From contig NC_083592.1 in the NCBI RefSeq assembly GCF_027579695.1, forward strand, positions 30,833,961-30,897,960: DNA of 64,000 nt, given 5' to 3'. Each line of letters begins with the position of its first letter. Position 1 is the stretch's first letter. A model generated the notes under the pieces. It ran no database searches. It was given only the letters and a program-made list of their open reading frames with translations, and was not told where the DNA came from. The stretch comes from Neoarius graeffei (Eukaryota; Chordata; Actinopteri; Siluriformes; Ariidae). Below are positions 9,938-36,283 of this stretch, one piece after another. The position numbers were made by a program, and so were the translations under genes.

Positions 9938-12486
9938 GTGTACAGCAATCTTCAAGTTATGCCACAGATTCTCAATTGGATTGAGGTCTGGGCTTTGACT
10001 AGGCCATTCCAAGATGTTTAAATGTTTCCCTGTAAACAACTCCAGTGTAGCTTTAGCAGTATATTTATGGTCATTGTCCTGCTGGAACATTAACCTTCAT
10101 CCCAGTCTCAAACGTCTGGCTGACTCAAACAGGTTTTCCTCCAGAATTGCCCTGTATTTCGTGCCATCCATCTTTCCTTCAGTCCTGACCAGCTTTCCTG
10201 TCCCTGCAGATGAAAAACATCCCCACAGCATGATGCTGCCACCACCATGCTTCACTGTAGGAATGGTGTTCTCAGGGTGTTGGATTTGCACCACACATGG
10301 CATTTCCCATGATGGCCCAAAAGATCAATTTAGTCTCATTTGACCAGAGAATCATCTTTCATGTGTTTGGGGAGTCTGCCACATACTGTTGGGCAAACTC
10401 CAAATGTGTTTTCTTAAGCAATGGCTTTTTTCTGGCCACTCTTCCATAAAGCCCTGCTCTGTGGAGTGTACAGTTTAAAGTGGTCCTATGGACAGATACT
10501 CCCATCACTGCTGTGGATCTTTGCAGCTCCTTCAGTGTTATCTTTGGTGTCTTTGTTGCATCTCTGATTAATGTCCTCCTTGCCCGGTGTGTGAGTTTTG
10601 GTGGGTGGCCTTCTCTTGTCAGGTTTGTAGTGGTGCCATATTCTTTCCATTTTGCTATAATGGATTTAATGGTGCTCCCTGGGATATTTTTTATAACCCA
10701 ACCCTGATCTATTAGACTGGTACCAAAATCCAGAATTGTGACACCCAAAGGCATTTTTGAGACAAAGTCGGCAAACAGTCTTATTTTGTCAATTTGGGTG
10801 TACCGAATTCAAATCTGCAATATGCCGAGCTCTATCTGACCTCTGTTGACCTCTAGAGGTCATTGAGCTTTGGGCCTGTAAACGTCTCAGCTGAACCCAG
10901 TTTCTCAGCTTTCTAAGGAATGAAATGTACTAAAATGATTAATGAAGTTAGCAAATGGCCTTGTTTGTTAAATGTTTGGGTGCTGAATTCATTTTTCATT
11001 TGTAAAACGACATATGACCTCTGATAACGTCAAGGTCATTAAACTTGGCCTATAGGCCTATGCATTTAACGGCATTTTTAAACTGACTTTACTCCCCCAA
11101 AAAGAATATGAACAGACAAAAAACAAATAGAAAGGAACAAATACAACGTTAAATGCCAGTCCATGTACATGTGACTTACTTTTCACAATGAGAATGCCTA
11201 GGCGATCACCTTACATAACATTGCATTACATTTAGCGGTTATTGTTTATACAAAGCTACTGAAAAAAGGACAGATTCAGCAGCATACAAAATGTGGGGGC
11301 ATACAGGGTATACAGGTTAATCAGGGTTAGTATATATGAGAGTTTTTTTCTTTGTTGTTTGTTTTTGTTTTGTTTTAAACGGGGTAAAGCCTTTGCAAAA
11401 AACAAACAACAAAGAAAAAAACTCTCATATATACTAACCCTGATTAACCTGTATACCCTGTATGCCCCCACATTTTGTATGCTGCTGAATCTGTCCTTTT
11501 TTCAGTAGCTTTGTATAAACAATAACCGCTAAATGTAATGCAATGTTATGTAAGGTGATCGCCGAGGCATTCTCATTGTGAAAAGTAAGTCACATGTACA
11601 TGGACTGGCATTTAATGTTGTATTTGTTCCTTTCTATTTGTTTTTTGTCTGTTCATATTCTTTTTGGGGGAGTAAAGTCAGTTTAAAAATCCCGTTAAAT
11701 GCATAGGCCTATAGGCCAAGTTTAATGACCTTGACGTTATCAGAGGTCATATGTCATTTTACAAATGAAAAATGAATTCAGCACCCAAACATTTAACAAA
11801 CAAGGCCATTTGCTAACTTCATTAATCATTTTAGTACATTTCATTCCTTAGAAAGCTGAGAAACTGGGTTCAGCTGAGACGTTTACAGGCCCAAAGCTCA
11901 ATGACCTCTAGAGGTCAACAGAGGTCAGATAGAGCTCGGCATATTGCAGATTTGAATTCGGCACACCCAAATTGACAAAATAAGACTGTTTGCCGACTTT
12001 GTCTCAAAAATGCCTTTAACTCCTTAAATAAGCACTTTTTTGAATTTTGGTACCAGTCTATATACTTCTCCACAACTTTGTCTCTAACCTGTTTGGAGGC
12101 TCCTTGGTTTTCATGTTGCTTGCTTAGTAGTGTTGCAGAGTCAGGGTCCTTCCAGAACAGGTTGATTTATACAGATATCATGTGACACTTTGATTGCACA
12201 CAGGTGGATCTTAATCAACTAATTATGTGACTTATGAAGTGAATTGGTTGGACCAGCTGTTATTTAGGGGTTTCATATGAAAGGGGGTGAATACCTATGC
12301 ACACTTCAGATTTCTGTTTTTTCATCTTATTGTGTCACAATAAAACAATTTTCACCTTTAAAGTGATAGGCATGTTGTGTAAATCAAATGGTGCTAACTT
12401 TCCAAAAATCCATTTTAATTCCAGCTTGTAATGCAACAAAACAGGACAAACACCAAGGGGGATGAATACTTTTGCAAGACACTGTA
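9938..12486 (-). mobile_element. Degenerate Tc1-like transposon, split by a palindromic element
   Basis: Minus-strand fragments include SIIAKWKEYGTTTNLTREGH, TLIRDATKTPKITLKELQRS, KKTHLEFAQQYV and [20 protein letters not shown], all Tc1 transposase. The frame is broken in several places and the left terminal repeat is not recognisable. The right end finishes in ttttgcaagacactgta at 12486. The inserted element at 10713-12060 lies in the part that encodes the transposase N-terminus. Removing it rejoins ctgatctat with acttctccac, the usual Tc1 sequence there. Confidence 0.8.
10713..12060. mobile_element. 1.35-kb fold-back (palindromic) element
   Basis: The left half from TAGACTGGTACCAAAAT is the reverse complement of the right half ending ATTTTGGTACCAGTCTA. 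The arms are about 655 bases and meet around a loop of about 30 bases near 11368-11397. The interior arms are nearly perfect, with an occasional change such as cctaggcg against cctcggcg. The arm tips differ at about 10730-10745 versus 12015-12040. The host Tc1 sequence suggests a TAT target duplication (10710-12 and 12061-63), although TA inside the terminal repeat cannot be excluded. There is no protein, so it is non-autonomous. The two mirror ORFs in the centre are by-products of the palindrome. Confidence 0.85.
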
Positions 12487-12489
12487 CAT

Positions 12490-13067
12490 ATCATAAAGCA
12501 ATCACTGTATGTTACTACAGAAACAACATGAACTGAAGATCAGAGGAAGCTGAAGGTCAAATACCTTGCTATCATAATATATCAGTAGTCATCAAGATTA
12601 TTATTTATTTCAGTTTTTTAAATGGAACTGACAAATTAGCACAAAGGCCATATTTGGGGTCAAGGTCCAAATAAAATGTCTGAGTGCTCCAGCTGGATTG
12701 GTACATGTTTAATGGCAGAGGAAACTAGGTCAAGGTAAAATGCCTTTTTGCAGTTGAGGCACTTGTGGAGTGGCACGTAATGAACCAATAGCAACCTGCA
12801 TGATGATATTAACTATAATAAACTGAGCAGTGAGGTTCACACTAGCATGTTCATACTGACAAATCAATTTAGAAACCATAATGCAAAAAAAGTAAATAAA
12901 TAATTATATATATATTTTTAAAGGCACAAACCCTTATTGCATGCCACATTTTTTACCTATAATTATTATTTTTGATATGCTGTACCTAACTACTTATTTA
13001 AATTGACTGCATATTGAATATTTGAACATTCTCTTCACAGTTAAACACTAATGGACAGAGTGGTCAT
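12490..13067. other. 3' flank of HINT2
   Basis: AT-rich sequence downstream of the HINT2 stop codon, presumably containing its 3' UTR. No canonical AATAAA was fixed on the minus strand. No repeat family is recognised. Confidence 0.4.
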
Positions 13068-15879
<2,812 letters not shown>

Positions 15880-16047
15880 TGCAGAATTAAATGTTTCACA
15901 CCAGTTCGTCCACAACACTATACGCATGCGCACTTCCAGGAGCGTCACGTGAGCAAGCCCTGTCAGGTGTCTAGTCAACCTGGTCTGGAATGTCATGTCC
16001 TTGAAACAAAAAGGAAAATTTCTTTTTTTAAAATGGTTCAGTCAATA

Positions 16048-16417
16048 TATATCATTATCTCTAGCCGCTTTATCCTTCTACAGGGTCGCAGGCAAGCTGG
16101 AGCCTATCCCAGCTGACTACGGGTGAAAGGCGGGGTACACCCTGGACAAGTCGCCAGGTCATCACAGGGCTGACACATAGACACAGACAACCATTCACAC
16201 TCACATTCACACCTACGGTCAATTTAGAGTCACCAGTTAACCTAACCTGCATGTCTTTGGACTGTGGGGGAAACCAGAGCACCCGGAGGAAACCCACGCG
16301 GACACGGGGAGAACATGCAAACTCCGCACAGAAAGGCCCTCGCCAGCCACAGGACTCGAACCCAGACCTTCTTGCTGTGAGGCAACAGCGCTAACCACTA
16401 CACCACCGTGCCGCCCA
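16048..16417 (-). repeat. tRNA-headed SINE, reverse orientation
   Basis: Tail atcattatctctagccgctt at the left, head ending caccgtgccgccc at 16417. It directly adjoins the 158-bp segment at 16418-16575 that is shared with 7188-7343. Confidence 0.85.
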
Positions 16418-16575
16418 AGAGAGAAATCATGAAAGATATTTCAATGGAAAAAACAAATGAGCTGGAATTTAGACCACAAAGAATCTTGCAAATTAGGGTA
16501 ACATAGAGGCACAGAAGATACTGTTGTTACCTCAGTGCTACAGTCCTTATTGTCCGTGTTGAGTTTTGCATGTTC

Positions 16576-17873
16576 ACGGTGGTGTAGTGGTTAGCACTGT
16601 CACCTCACAGCAAGAAGGTCCTGGGTTCGGCCCAGCGGCCGGCGAGGGCCTTTCTGTGTAGAGTTTGCATGTTCTCCGTGTCTGCGTGGGTTTCCTCCGG
16701 GTGCTCCAGTTTCCCCTACAGTCCAAAGACATGCAGATTAGGCTAATTATCTTCTTTTGGTATTACTGGCTTAGCTTTGTCCCAGTTTCAGTCATATCTA
16801 GCAAACAGGCAACAGTTTATTTCTATTGGTGTTCATAAATCATCCACTGCTACTGTTGCTCAAGGTGTGCCTCAGAGTTCTGTCCTTGGTCCCCTTCTTT
16901 TTATATGTTTCTCTTATAGACCAGATTATTCGTAACCATGGCCTTAACTTTCATTGTTATGCTGATGATATTTAAATCAACATCACTATCACCCCTTCCA
17001 TAGCCTCTGTTCAGCTGCTAAGGACTTGCATCACTGACCTTAAGCAATGGCTGCATAAGAACTGCCTTAAACTTAATGCTGGCAAAACGGAGGTTCTATT
17101 AGTAGGTACCAAAAGACAGGTTCAGAATTTCTCCAGTTTTACTATTGATGTTGATGGTGTGTCTATTCATCCTTCCCAAGTTATAAAAAACCTTGGAGTT
17201 ATCTTTGACTCCACCCTTACGTTTGAACCCCATCTTAAACTAATTACTAAGGATACTTTCTTTCACCTCCGCAATATTGCACGTCTCTGCCCTTTTCTCT
17301 TGGAAACTGATGCCAATATGTTGGTCAATGCATTTATTTTTTCTCATCTTGACATTTGCAATTCTCTCTTTTATGGTCTCCCTGCCACATTGCTCAATTG
17401 CCTGCAGTACATCCAAAACTCAGCAGCAAGAGTCCTCACACTCACCAAGCGCACTGCTCACATCACTCCTGTTTTACAGCAACTGCATTGGTTGCCAGTT
17501 ATCTCTCGGATCAAATACAAAATCTTGCTTTTAACCTATAAAGCTCTTCATGGTTTCGCCCCTTCCTATCTCTGTGAGCTAATTCATTTGTACTGTCCCT
17601 CCCGCTCCCTCAGATCTTCTGTCTGTGGACTTCTGACTGTTCCACATTTTAAACTGGCATCTATGGGTGGCAGATCATTTAGTGTTGCTGCTCCTAAACT
17701 TTGGAACTCGTTACCACAATCACTTCGTGACTGTTCCACTCTCTCTTCCTTCAAAGCTAACTTGAAAACTTTTCTCTTTACCTCACACTACTCTTCCTAG
17801 TTTTTTTTTTTTGGTGGTAACTCTTGTGTAAAGCATCCTTGGGTTTGTGAAAGGCGCTATATAAATTGAAATT

Positions 17874-17904
<31 letters not shown>

Positions 17905-18090
17905 TTATTGGTGGCTCTAAATTGTGAGTGTGAATGGTTGTTTGGCTATGTGTCAGCCCAGCAATGACCTGGTGACTTGTCCAGGGTGTACCCCGTCTCT
18001 CACCCATAGTCAGCTGGGATAGGCTCCAGCTTGCCTGCGACCCTGTAGAACAGGATAAGCGGCTACAGATAATGGATAGATGGATATTTG
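16576..18090 (+). repeat. SINE split by an L2 LINE insertion
   Basis: The SINE head is at 16576-16748 (to gattaggctaatt) and the SINE body and tail resume at 17910 (ggtggctctaaattg) and run to about 18090. The uninterrupted order gctaatt/ggtggctc is seen in the inverted relative at 6849-7187, which therefore acts as the empty site. Confidence 0.8.
16749..17909 (+). mobile_element. L2-clade LINE, 5'-truncated
   Basis: Plus-strand reverse-transcriptase remnants: VLGPLLF-type sequence and HCYADDI near 16870-16980, then a 213-codon ORF (17159-17800) with IKNLGVIFDSTLTFEPHLK, ITPVLQQLHWLPVISRIKYK, SVAAPKLWNSLPQSLRD and FKANLKTFLF. The 3' tail aaggcgctatataaattgaa is followed by (ATT)n, as in L2-group elements. 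Stops upstream of 17159 show it is dead. It sits inside a SINE. Confidence 0.85.
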
Positions 18091-18159
18091 AGTTATTTTG
18101 ACAACAGAAGTTGACTTAACTTTGAAGTTCAAATGAAAATGTAAATCTTTTAACAAATG

Positions 18160-19400
<1,241 letters not shown>

Positions 19401-19497
19401 ACACACAAATACTACATCATGCATTTTCTGTGTTGATTTAATGTATCACTCAACTCATAAAGAAGTCATCCAAAGAAGAATCTTGGTCTCTGAAAAA

Positions 19498-21094
19498 ACT
19501 AAAAAAAAAAAGTATTTAGTCAGTCACCAACTGTGCAAGTTCTCCCACTTAAAAAGATGAGAGAGGCCTGTAATTTTCATCATAGGTATACCTCAACTAT
19601 GAGAGACAAAATGAGAAAAAAAATCCAGAAAATCACATTGTCTGATTTTTAAAGAATTTATTTGCAAATTATGGTGGAAAATAAGTATTTGGTCAATAAC
19701 AAAAGTTCATCTCAATACTTTGTTATATACCCTTTGTTGCCAGTGACAGGGGTCAAACATTTTCTGTAAGTCTTCACAAGGTTTTCACACACTGTTGCTG
19801 GTATTTTGGCCCATTCCTCCATGCAGATCTCCTCTAGAGCAGTGATGTTTTGGGGCTGTTGCTGGGCAACACCGACTTTCAACTCCCTCCAAAGATTTTC
19901 TATGGGGTTGAGATCTGGAGACTGGCTAGGCCACTCCAGGACCTTGAAATGCTTCTTACGAAGCCACTCCTTCGTTGCCCAGGCGGTGTGTTTGGGATCA
20001 TTGTAATGCTGAAAGACCCAGCCACATTTCATCTTCAATGCCCTTGCTGATGGAAGGAGGTTTTCACTCAAAATCTCACGATACATGGCCCCATTCATTC
20101 TTTCCTTTACACGGATCAGTCGTCCTGGTCCCTTTGCAGAAAAACAGCCCCAAAGCATGATATTTCCACTCCCATGCTTCACAGTAGGTATGGTGTTCTT
20201 TGCATGCAACTCAGCATTCTTTCTCCTCCAAACACGACAAGTTGTTTTTACCAAAAAGTTCTATTTTGGTTTCATCTGACCATATGACATTCTCCCAATC
20301 CTCTTCTGGATCATCCAAATGCTCTCTAGCAAACTTCAGACGGGCCTGGACATGTACTGGCTTAAGCAGGGGGACACATCTGGCACTGCAGGATTTGAGT
20401 CCCTGGCGGCGTAGTGTGTTACTGATGGTAGCCTCTGTTACTTTGGTCCCAGCTCTCTGCAGGTCATTCACTAGGTCCCCCCGAGTGGTTCTGGGATTTT
20501 TGCTCACCGTTCTTGTGATCATTTTGACCCCATGGGGTGAGATCTTGCGTGGAGCCCCAGATCGAGGGAGATTATCAGTGGTCTTGTACGTCTTCCATTT
20601 TCTAATAATTGCTCCCACAGTTGATTTCTTCACACCAAGCTGCTTACCTATTGCAGATTCAGTCTTCCCAGCCTGGTGCAGGTCTACAATTTTGTTTCTG
20701 GTGTCCTTTGACAGCTCTTTGGTCTTGGCCATAGTGGAGTTTGGAGTGTGACTGTTTGAGGTTGTGGACAGGTGTCTTTTATACTGATAACGAGTTCAAA
20801 CAGGTGCCATTAATACAGGTAACGAGTGGAGGACAGAGGAGCCTCTTAAAGAAGAAGTTACAGGTCTGTGAGAGCCAGAAATCTTGCTTGTTCGTAGGTG
20901 ACCAAATACTTATTTTACCGAGGAATTTACCAATTAATTCATTAAAAATCCTACAATGTGATTTCCTGGATTCTTTACCCCCATTCTGTCTCTCATAGTT
21001 GAAGTGTACCTACGATGAAAATTACAGGCCTCTCTCATCTTTTTAAGTGGGAGAACTTGCACAATTGGTGGCTGACTAAATACTTTTTTGCCCC

Positions 21095-21098
<4 letters not shown>
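19498..21098 (-). mobile_element. Tc1-like transposon, nearly complete
   Basis: The inverted ends are cactgtgcaagttctcccac-type sequence at the left and the matching gggagaacttgcacaattgg to ttttgccccactg at the right (21098). The leftmost bases are eroded. The minus-strand transposase starts [20 protein letters not shown] (20732), with an HTH ([20 protein letters not shown]), [19 protein letters not shown], a DPKHTA motif and [15 protein letters not shown], ending NKGYITKY at 19712. A single frameshift near 20220-20254 separates two long ORFs. Its right end touches a (TG)n(TA)n tract. Confidence 0.9.

Positions 21099-21165
<67 letters not shown>
21096..21165. repeat. (TG)n(TA)n microsatellite
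   Basis: A TG run followed by a TA run, starting at the last bases of the Tc1 element at its left and ending at the target duplication of the SINE at its right. Confidence 0.9.
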
Positions 21166-21167
<2 letters not shown>

Positions 21168-21177
21168 TACTGTCTAG

Positions 21178-21545
21178 GGGCGGCACGGTGGTGTAGTGGT
21201 TAGCGCTGTCGCCTCACAGCAAGAAGGTCCTGGGTTCGAGCCCCGGGGCCGGCGAGGGCCTTTCTGTGTGGAGTTTGCATGTTCTCCCCGTGTCCGCGTG
21301 GGTTTCCTCCGGGTGCTCCGGTTTCCCCCACAGTCCAAAGACATGCAGGTTAGGTTAACTGGTGACTCTAAATTGACCGTAGGTGTGAATGTGAGTGTGA
21401 ATGGTTGTCTGTGTCTATGTGCAGCCCTGTGATGACCTGGCGACTTGTCCAGGGTGTACCCCGCCTTTCGCCCGTAGTCAGCTGGGATAGGCTCCAGCTT
21501 GCCTGCGACCCTGTAGAAGGATAAAGCGGCTAGAGATAATGAGAT
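21178..21545 (+). repeat. tRNA-headed SINE, full length
   Basis: Flanked by the target duplication attactgtctagg (about 21166-21177 and 21546-21558). A-box GTGGTGTAGTGG, B-box GGTTCGAGCCCC, tail ataatgagat. Confidence 0.9.
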
Positions 21546-21558
21546 ATTACTGTCTAGG

Positions 21559-22414
21559 CACATGCAAAGAAATGCTGTAGACCAAAAATGGCTTAAAAAA
21601 CAATGAAATAAAATGTCTCAACATAAAAACATACTATAAACAACAGTACATCATAATAAACCCTTTGCTTTAAAATAAAACCGTAGTCTGAGGTACAGTG
21701 AGTGCAGTTTTATAAGGAAATGAGCTGTAGGTTTTACTGAAAATCTTGCAGAACCAGCCTTGGTTCTTCTGGACACTTTGACTGTCACACTTGCTTCTTA
21801 ATTTTGCACCAAAACCCATCAGCCTTCATTATGTTTTCTTTTTTAATCTGAAAAGTGCTCTCTTATAATCTGCTGCTCAGATACAAACTTTTCTTTTCCT
21901 CTAAGATTTAATTTTGTCCTGGAAAATGAGCATTTGGAACTCTAAAATGTTTTTGTACTGACTCGTTAAGGTAGAAGTCATAAAATAGAAATCTGTAACA
22001 AAGTTTGTATGGGAGAGAAAAAAAATATGGTGCCAAAGACTTTTGCACAGGATACCGTATGTATGTGGATCCAGGATTGATTTTTTTTTTTTGTCTGTTC
22101 CTAACGTAACTCCAAAAGTAGTGAACAGTTTGATGAAATGTTGAGGAAAGGTGATCCATGTGCCAAGGAACAATTGATCAGATTTTGATGCAAATCCAAA
22201 TATATGGCTTGGCGGAGGTACCGTATACACAGATGTATTTGGACCACAATGGAAATACGTGTTTACACTTTATTGTGCTATCCATGTATTTTAATGTGCA
22301 CTATACTTGTATTTTGTACATTATTTTTACTAAATAAACTCATCATCATACACTCTCCCAAGTGCCCTTCTATTTAACAGCTCAGTCTGTACTTACATTA
22401 TACAAATGTTGTTT
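21559..22414. other. Stretch without a recognised feature
   Basis: AT-rich. Short ORFs here lack any recognisable motif. A segment at about 21900-22240 resembles an old repeat but no family could be named. Confidence 0.3.
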
Positions 22415-22757
22415 AGAAGAAGAAACCTTTATTTGTCACATGCACACTTCAAGCACAGTGAGATTCATCCTCTGCATTTAACCCATCTGAAGTAGTGAAC
22501 ACACACACACACACACACACACAGAGCAGTGGGCAGCCACACTACAGCGCCCGGAGAGCAGTCAGGGGTTGGGTACTTTGCTCAAGGGCACCTCAGCCTC
22601 AGGACTGTGGGGGAAACTGGAGAACCCGGAGGAAACTCACACAGACACGGGGAGAACATGCAAACTGCACACAGAAAGGCCCTCGTCCGCCGCTGGGCTC
22701 GAACCCGGAACCTTCTTGCTGTGAGGCGACAGCGCTAACCACTACACCACCGTGCAC
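22415..22757 (-). repeat. Chimeric SINE: common tRNA head joined to a different tail
   Basis: On the minus strand the head (GGTGGTGTAGTGGTTAGCGC, GGTTCGAGCCC) and first body part match the abundant SINE. After about 22600 the sequence switches to a different 3' part (gcccttgagcaaagtaccc, an (AC)n run, ggttaaatgcagaggatgaa, catgtgacaaataaagg). A second copy with the same join lies at 26703-27121, so this is a separate family and not a chance insertion. Confidence 0.75.
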
Positions 22758-22867
22758 ACTGTGGCCTAAAAGATGTGCCAAGGGACAAAATTCCAGAAGA
22801 GCAGCAGTCTCTGACACCATTATGAAGTCACAGATTTTCACATACTGCATGATATGATTCATATACA

Positions 22868-22996
22868 TTAATAATGTTTGATATGAACATTAACTGAAGC
22901 TCTTGACGTGTATCTGTATGAACTGCATGCTGCCACGTCACTGGATGTTTGGATAACTGCAGGAATGTCCTGGTGTTCCTATTAAAGTGACCGGTG
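22868..22996. repeat. Fragment of the long-inverted-repeat element seen at 47706-48449
   Basis: gtttgatatgaacattaact and ctgcaggaatgtcctggtgt to attaaagtgaccggtgagtg closely match the right arm of the element at 48265-48449. It lies about 150 bases upstream of the MRPS30 start codon. Confidence 0.65.
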
Positions 22997-23151
22997 AGTG
23001 TGGCTGTTCTCCGAACTCTGAGCTCTATATTCCAGTCCAGTTGGTGGCAGCAATGGACCCAATACTAGGTTTACCAACCACCATGAAACCTGCAAGAAGA
23101 AGAGGAAGAGGCGGAGCTCCATGGCTGCATGGGAGGAGCAAAAAAAAAAAC

Positions 23152-31346
<8,195 letters not shown>

Positions 31347-31589
31347 ATTAATTCAAGAGAGCCTGAGTGTGGAAAGGTGGTGGAATTTTCCTAACATAAA
31401 ATAAATATAATGTAATATAATATGCCACTGGGTGTTGCAGTTGTTATTTGAAATTGAACCCATGTGCAGTTTAAATTTTCACAATAAATGAAAAATACCA
31501 GTATACTCTAATGACTGGTTTTGGATTGCCTTTATTATTTAATGTAATGGGAGAGGATTATTGCAAGAGAGGGAAGTCTGGGCTGCTCT

Positions 31590-31650
31590 GCTTAGGCTGC
31601 TACCCCCACGACCCAGATAAGCGGTAGAAGATGGATGGATTATTGCACGT
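31590..31650. repeat. Short SINE-tail-like fragment
   Basis: tgctacccccacgacccaga and ataagcggtagaagatggat resemble the 3' end of another fish SINE type. It is only about 60 bases, just after the MRPS30 3' UTR. Confidence 0.4.
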
Positions 31651-31855
31651 TTTGCAGAGCTTATTTCTCCGCTCTGTGACATGTTTGCTCTATTAAACGT
31701 GTAACTGCCAGTGAGACAGCATTTCCAGCATTTCATCTTTTGATTTTATTATTCGAGTGATGTCATCTCACAACTGTCATTTAATACAAGGACACACAAC
31801 AGCGTTTTACATTACACTGCAAGCCACTGGTAGTTTTGCTGTATATTATTATATA

Positions 31856-33465
<1,610 letters not shown>

Positions 33466-33467
33466 TA

Positions 33468-34929
33468 AGGAATGCTAAAAGTTTAGAGGCGCACGCATAC
33501 CTTTGATAGCAAAAAGGCATTTTAAACATGGTATAGAGTATCCTGATGCTTTTTTTTATGCTTGAAAACCCACAAAACAGGAAATAATAAGTAACCATCT
33601 GCTACTGAAGCAACAAAGTCAATTAAATGATGTTTAAACATTCTAGGCGTGGACACTTGAAAGTCACTAAATTTGCACTTATACAGTCAAAATGTTGTCT
33701 TAAAATGTTTTGTTTTCACAGAATGCTAAGCAGATTTTATTTTGTTTCTGTACAATAACTCCAATCCCAAACTCTACCTTCACATTTCTGGTGGATTTAA
33801 TTGTTTTCGAGATCACCTTCACACCACCTGGAACCCTGTGGAGTTTTTCTAAATTACTAGACTCAAGGCAAGCACAAGAAGCATCACATTACAGACAGCC
33901 TTAGAACAAACATTTCGACTCGGTTTATGTTTATTCTTCACATATAATTTAATATTGCTTCACCATGTCATAATATTGCTCATGAGATTCAAGCATGGTG
34001 TTCTTTGATAAGTTTATGTACCCTGTTTTAAACATAGCACCCAAATTTCTTCAAGAGGATGATGCATGTTCTGACAATATTATAATACTAAAGTTATATG
34101 TAACTTTTAGTATGCTGGATATTTTTGGATCATTTCAAACAGCAAGTTTACTAATGAATGAAACAGCTGTGTTAGTACTCCACTTTCCTCTGTCTGGTTG
34201 TGGTCCCTCCATCCTCTGTGGTGTTCTCCAGTGTCCTATAACAAGTAATGTAATTCAATTAATGTTTAGAAAACACATACATGCTTATTTCACCCATCCT
34301 AACCATCAGGAGTACTGAGATTGACCACCTTATTGTGCACATGCCGAGACCTTCAACAAATTCACAACGACCATATGATGAAGTATTCAATATAAATATT
34401 GTTGTCATACAGCTAGTGTTACCTTTCTTCTTCTTACCTTGTACATACGTTGGAATTTGTGCACCTTAGAGATACCCATCTAACAACTTTTGAGGATGGC
34501 ACTACAGGTAACCTGTCAACCAAATTTGCCATTCGACTCCCATCATCTCCTTTCAATTTGTTCACAGCTGCACTGAGTGTATTTTAGATATTTCGTGGCC
34601 ATTTGGAGCTCCATGGTTACTAGTTTGAGTTTGGTAGGCTCACTGGCTTGGTAGCCTTGATGTTATGTATGTACGTGGCAAGGACGCTAGGATTGTATAC
34701 AGTAGTTAAGGAAATTTCAGAAACGGGTGTCACTAAAACCCAAATTATCCATTTCAGTGAAAGAGGCACAAGGTATTTCTTCTAAAAGGGGTCCATGATG
34801 GAGCGGTGGCCCATAGGCAAGAGACACCTCCCTCACTGGTTGGGGAGGTAGTGTGGTGCCACAGAGATACAGAAGGTAAGTCCTGTGTGTGAGTAAGAAC
34901 ACATCAACCAGCTGGACCAGGGGGACTAT
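33468..34929. other. Intergenic stretch between MRPS30 and EMB, no recognised gene
   Basis: AT-rich. ORFs of up to about 107 codons are present but show no known motif, codon bias or splice structure that I can support. Confidence 0.35.
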
Positions 34930-34937
34930 CTAGCCAT

Positions 34938-35563
34938 CAGTATTGTAGTCGAGTCACTAAACCTCAAGTGTGAGTCCAGGTTTGAGTCCCCAGTGTTCAA
35001 GTCCAAGTCATTAAAGAAAATTTAGAGTCGAGTCCGACACAAGTCCCACTATCAACAGGGCAAATAACATGAGAGGGTTAACACTAGCTAGTTCATCGGT
35101 CAGCAAGCAAGCCCCACTATCAACAGAGCAATGAACATAGCGTGTCACTTCCTTCTCTGGGTGGAGTCTTGCCAAATGACGATTGAAGTTCAAGGCTGTC
35201 CCCGTCATCTCCTCGATAGTTCTTCTACATATGGAACACACAGCAGTGCATTTTTTTCCCACTGCATGAGAAGTCTGTATAAACAAAGCGGACATTCTCT
35301 CCAGGCATTTTAGCGCCATGAGCATTAGTTTGTTCCTGAACAAACAGGTGAATGTGCATTCTCTTGCACAAAATTAGTATAAACATTAATGTAGATATAA
35401 ATATAAACATCTTATGCCATATTATTATGGAATGTTCCAAAAATAAAGAAAAAAATCCGAGTCTCCAATTTATGAGTCTGAATGCAGTTAATGCACGAGT
35501 CCTTAAAATTAGGGCACGGGCTGGACTCGAGTCCGAGTTCTGGATTTGAGTATTACAAGCCTG
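34938..35563. mobile_element. Non-autonomous hAT element, copy 1, with BED-finger remnant
   Basis: Flanked by the 8-bp target duplication ctagccat (34930-34937, 35564-35571), the length typical of hAT elements. The ends are CAGTATTGTAGTCGAGTCAC and the inverted match ending ATTACAAGCCTG. A minus-strand ORF (35343-35011) contains CTAVCSICRR ... LNFNRHLARLHPEKE, a BED-type zinc finger (C-x2-C then H-x4-H), typical of hAT transposase N-termini. The catalytic part is missing. A relative lies at 57664-58523. Confidence 0.85.
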
Positions 35564-35571
35564 CTAGCCAT

Positions 35572-36283
35572 TAAATTCTTCTTACCAGTTCTGAGATGCC
35601 ACTACATGCTGGTCTGTTTTGGACATCATGAAGGTCAGACAGGAGCACTGGGAAAACAAGTTTGGCACAGCAAAGATGGACCTCTTTATTGAAGTCAAAT
35701 CAACTCACTGTTGACTGTAGCTCTCTCTTGTAGAGCCAAACACTCTGCTACTCAGGATAAACTGGCCAACAAGTACAGATTTTAAGCTCCTACAGATTCT
35801 GCCTGCATTGCACAGAATTCAGCATTCAGACCACATGGTCCTGCTTGTGGCATACATCCTTGGCTTTTACTCTCGTTCTCACTAGTGGACAGCAGTGCAT
35901 GAATAGGTCTGCTGTCCCAAAAATGGAATGGAATGATTTGGCGCCATGTCTGTGGGTTTGAGAACACAGGGAAAAGGTTCCAGGAAACAGCCATATGATA
36001 ACGGTATTTATACCAAATATTGTTTTATATGGTCAATTTGTGACTGCAATGTAATGATTGATTAATTACCTGGTAGAGAAAGTGTGTTTAATAAGATTCT
36101 TGCGCTACCATTTAACAAAAACAGCAATATTTCCTTAAAAACTGTGAAACTACAGAAAATAGGTTGTTTTGATGGAGAGATAATATTTAGAAATTTTAAA
36201 CCTGAATATGAGAGCTCTAGACTTCTACAAAGCTACTATTGTGTTAAACAGGCATTCAGAAAGCCACATGCAGACAGATATAC
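35572..36283. other. Stretch downstream of EMB without a recognised repeat
   Basis: Presumably contains the EMB 3' UTR on the minus strand. No protein or repeat family was identified. Confidence 0.3.

Noticed and set aside
11256-11508. Two ORFs with almost the same 71-residue translation on opposite strands
   Set aside because: They are mirror images produced by the palindrome at 10713-12060; no codon or domain evidence.
22987-23151. Upstream in-frame extension of MRPS30 (start at 22987)
   Set aside because: The extension is low-complexity and arginine/lysine-rich without resemblance to the protein; the ATG at 23152 has better context and opens a normal mitochondrial presequence. Kept as a possibility only.
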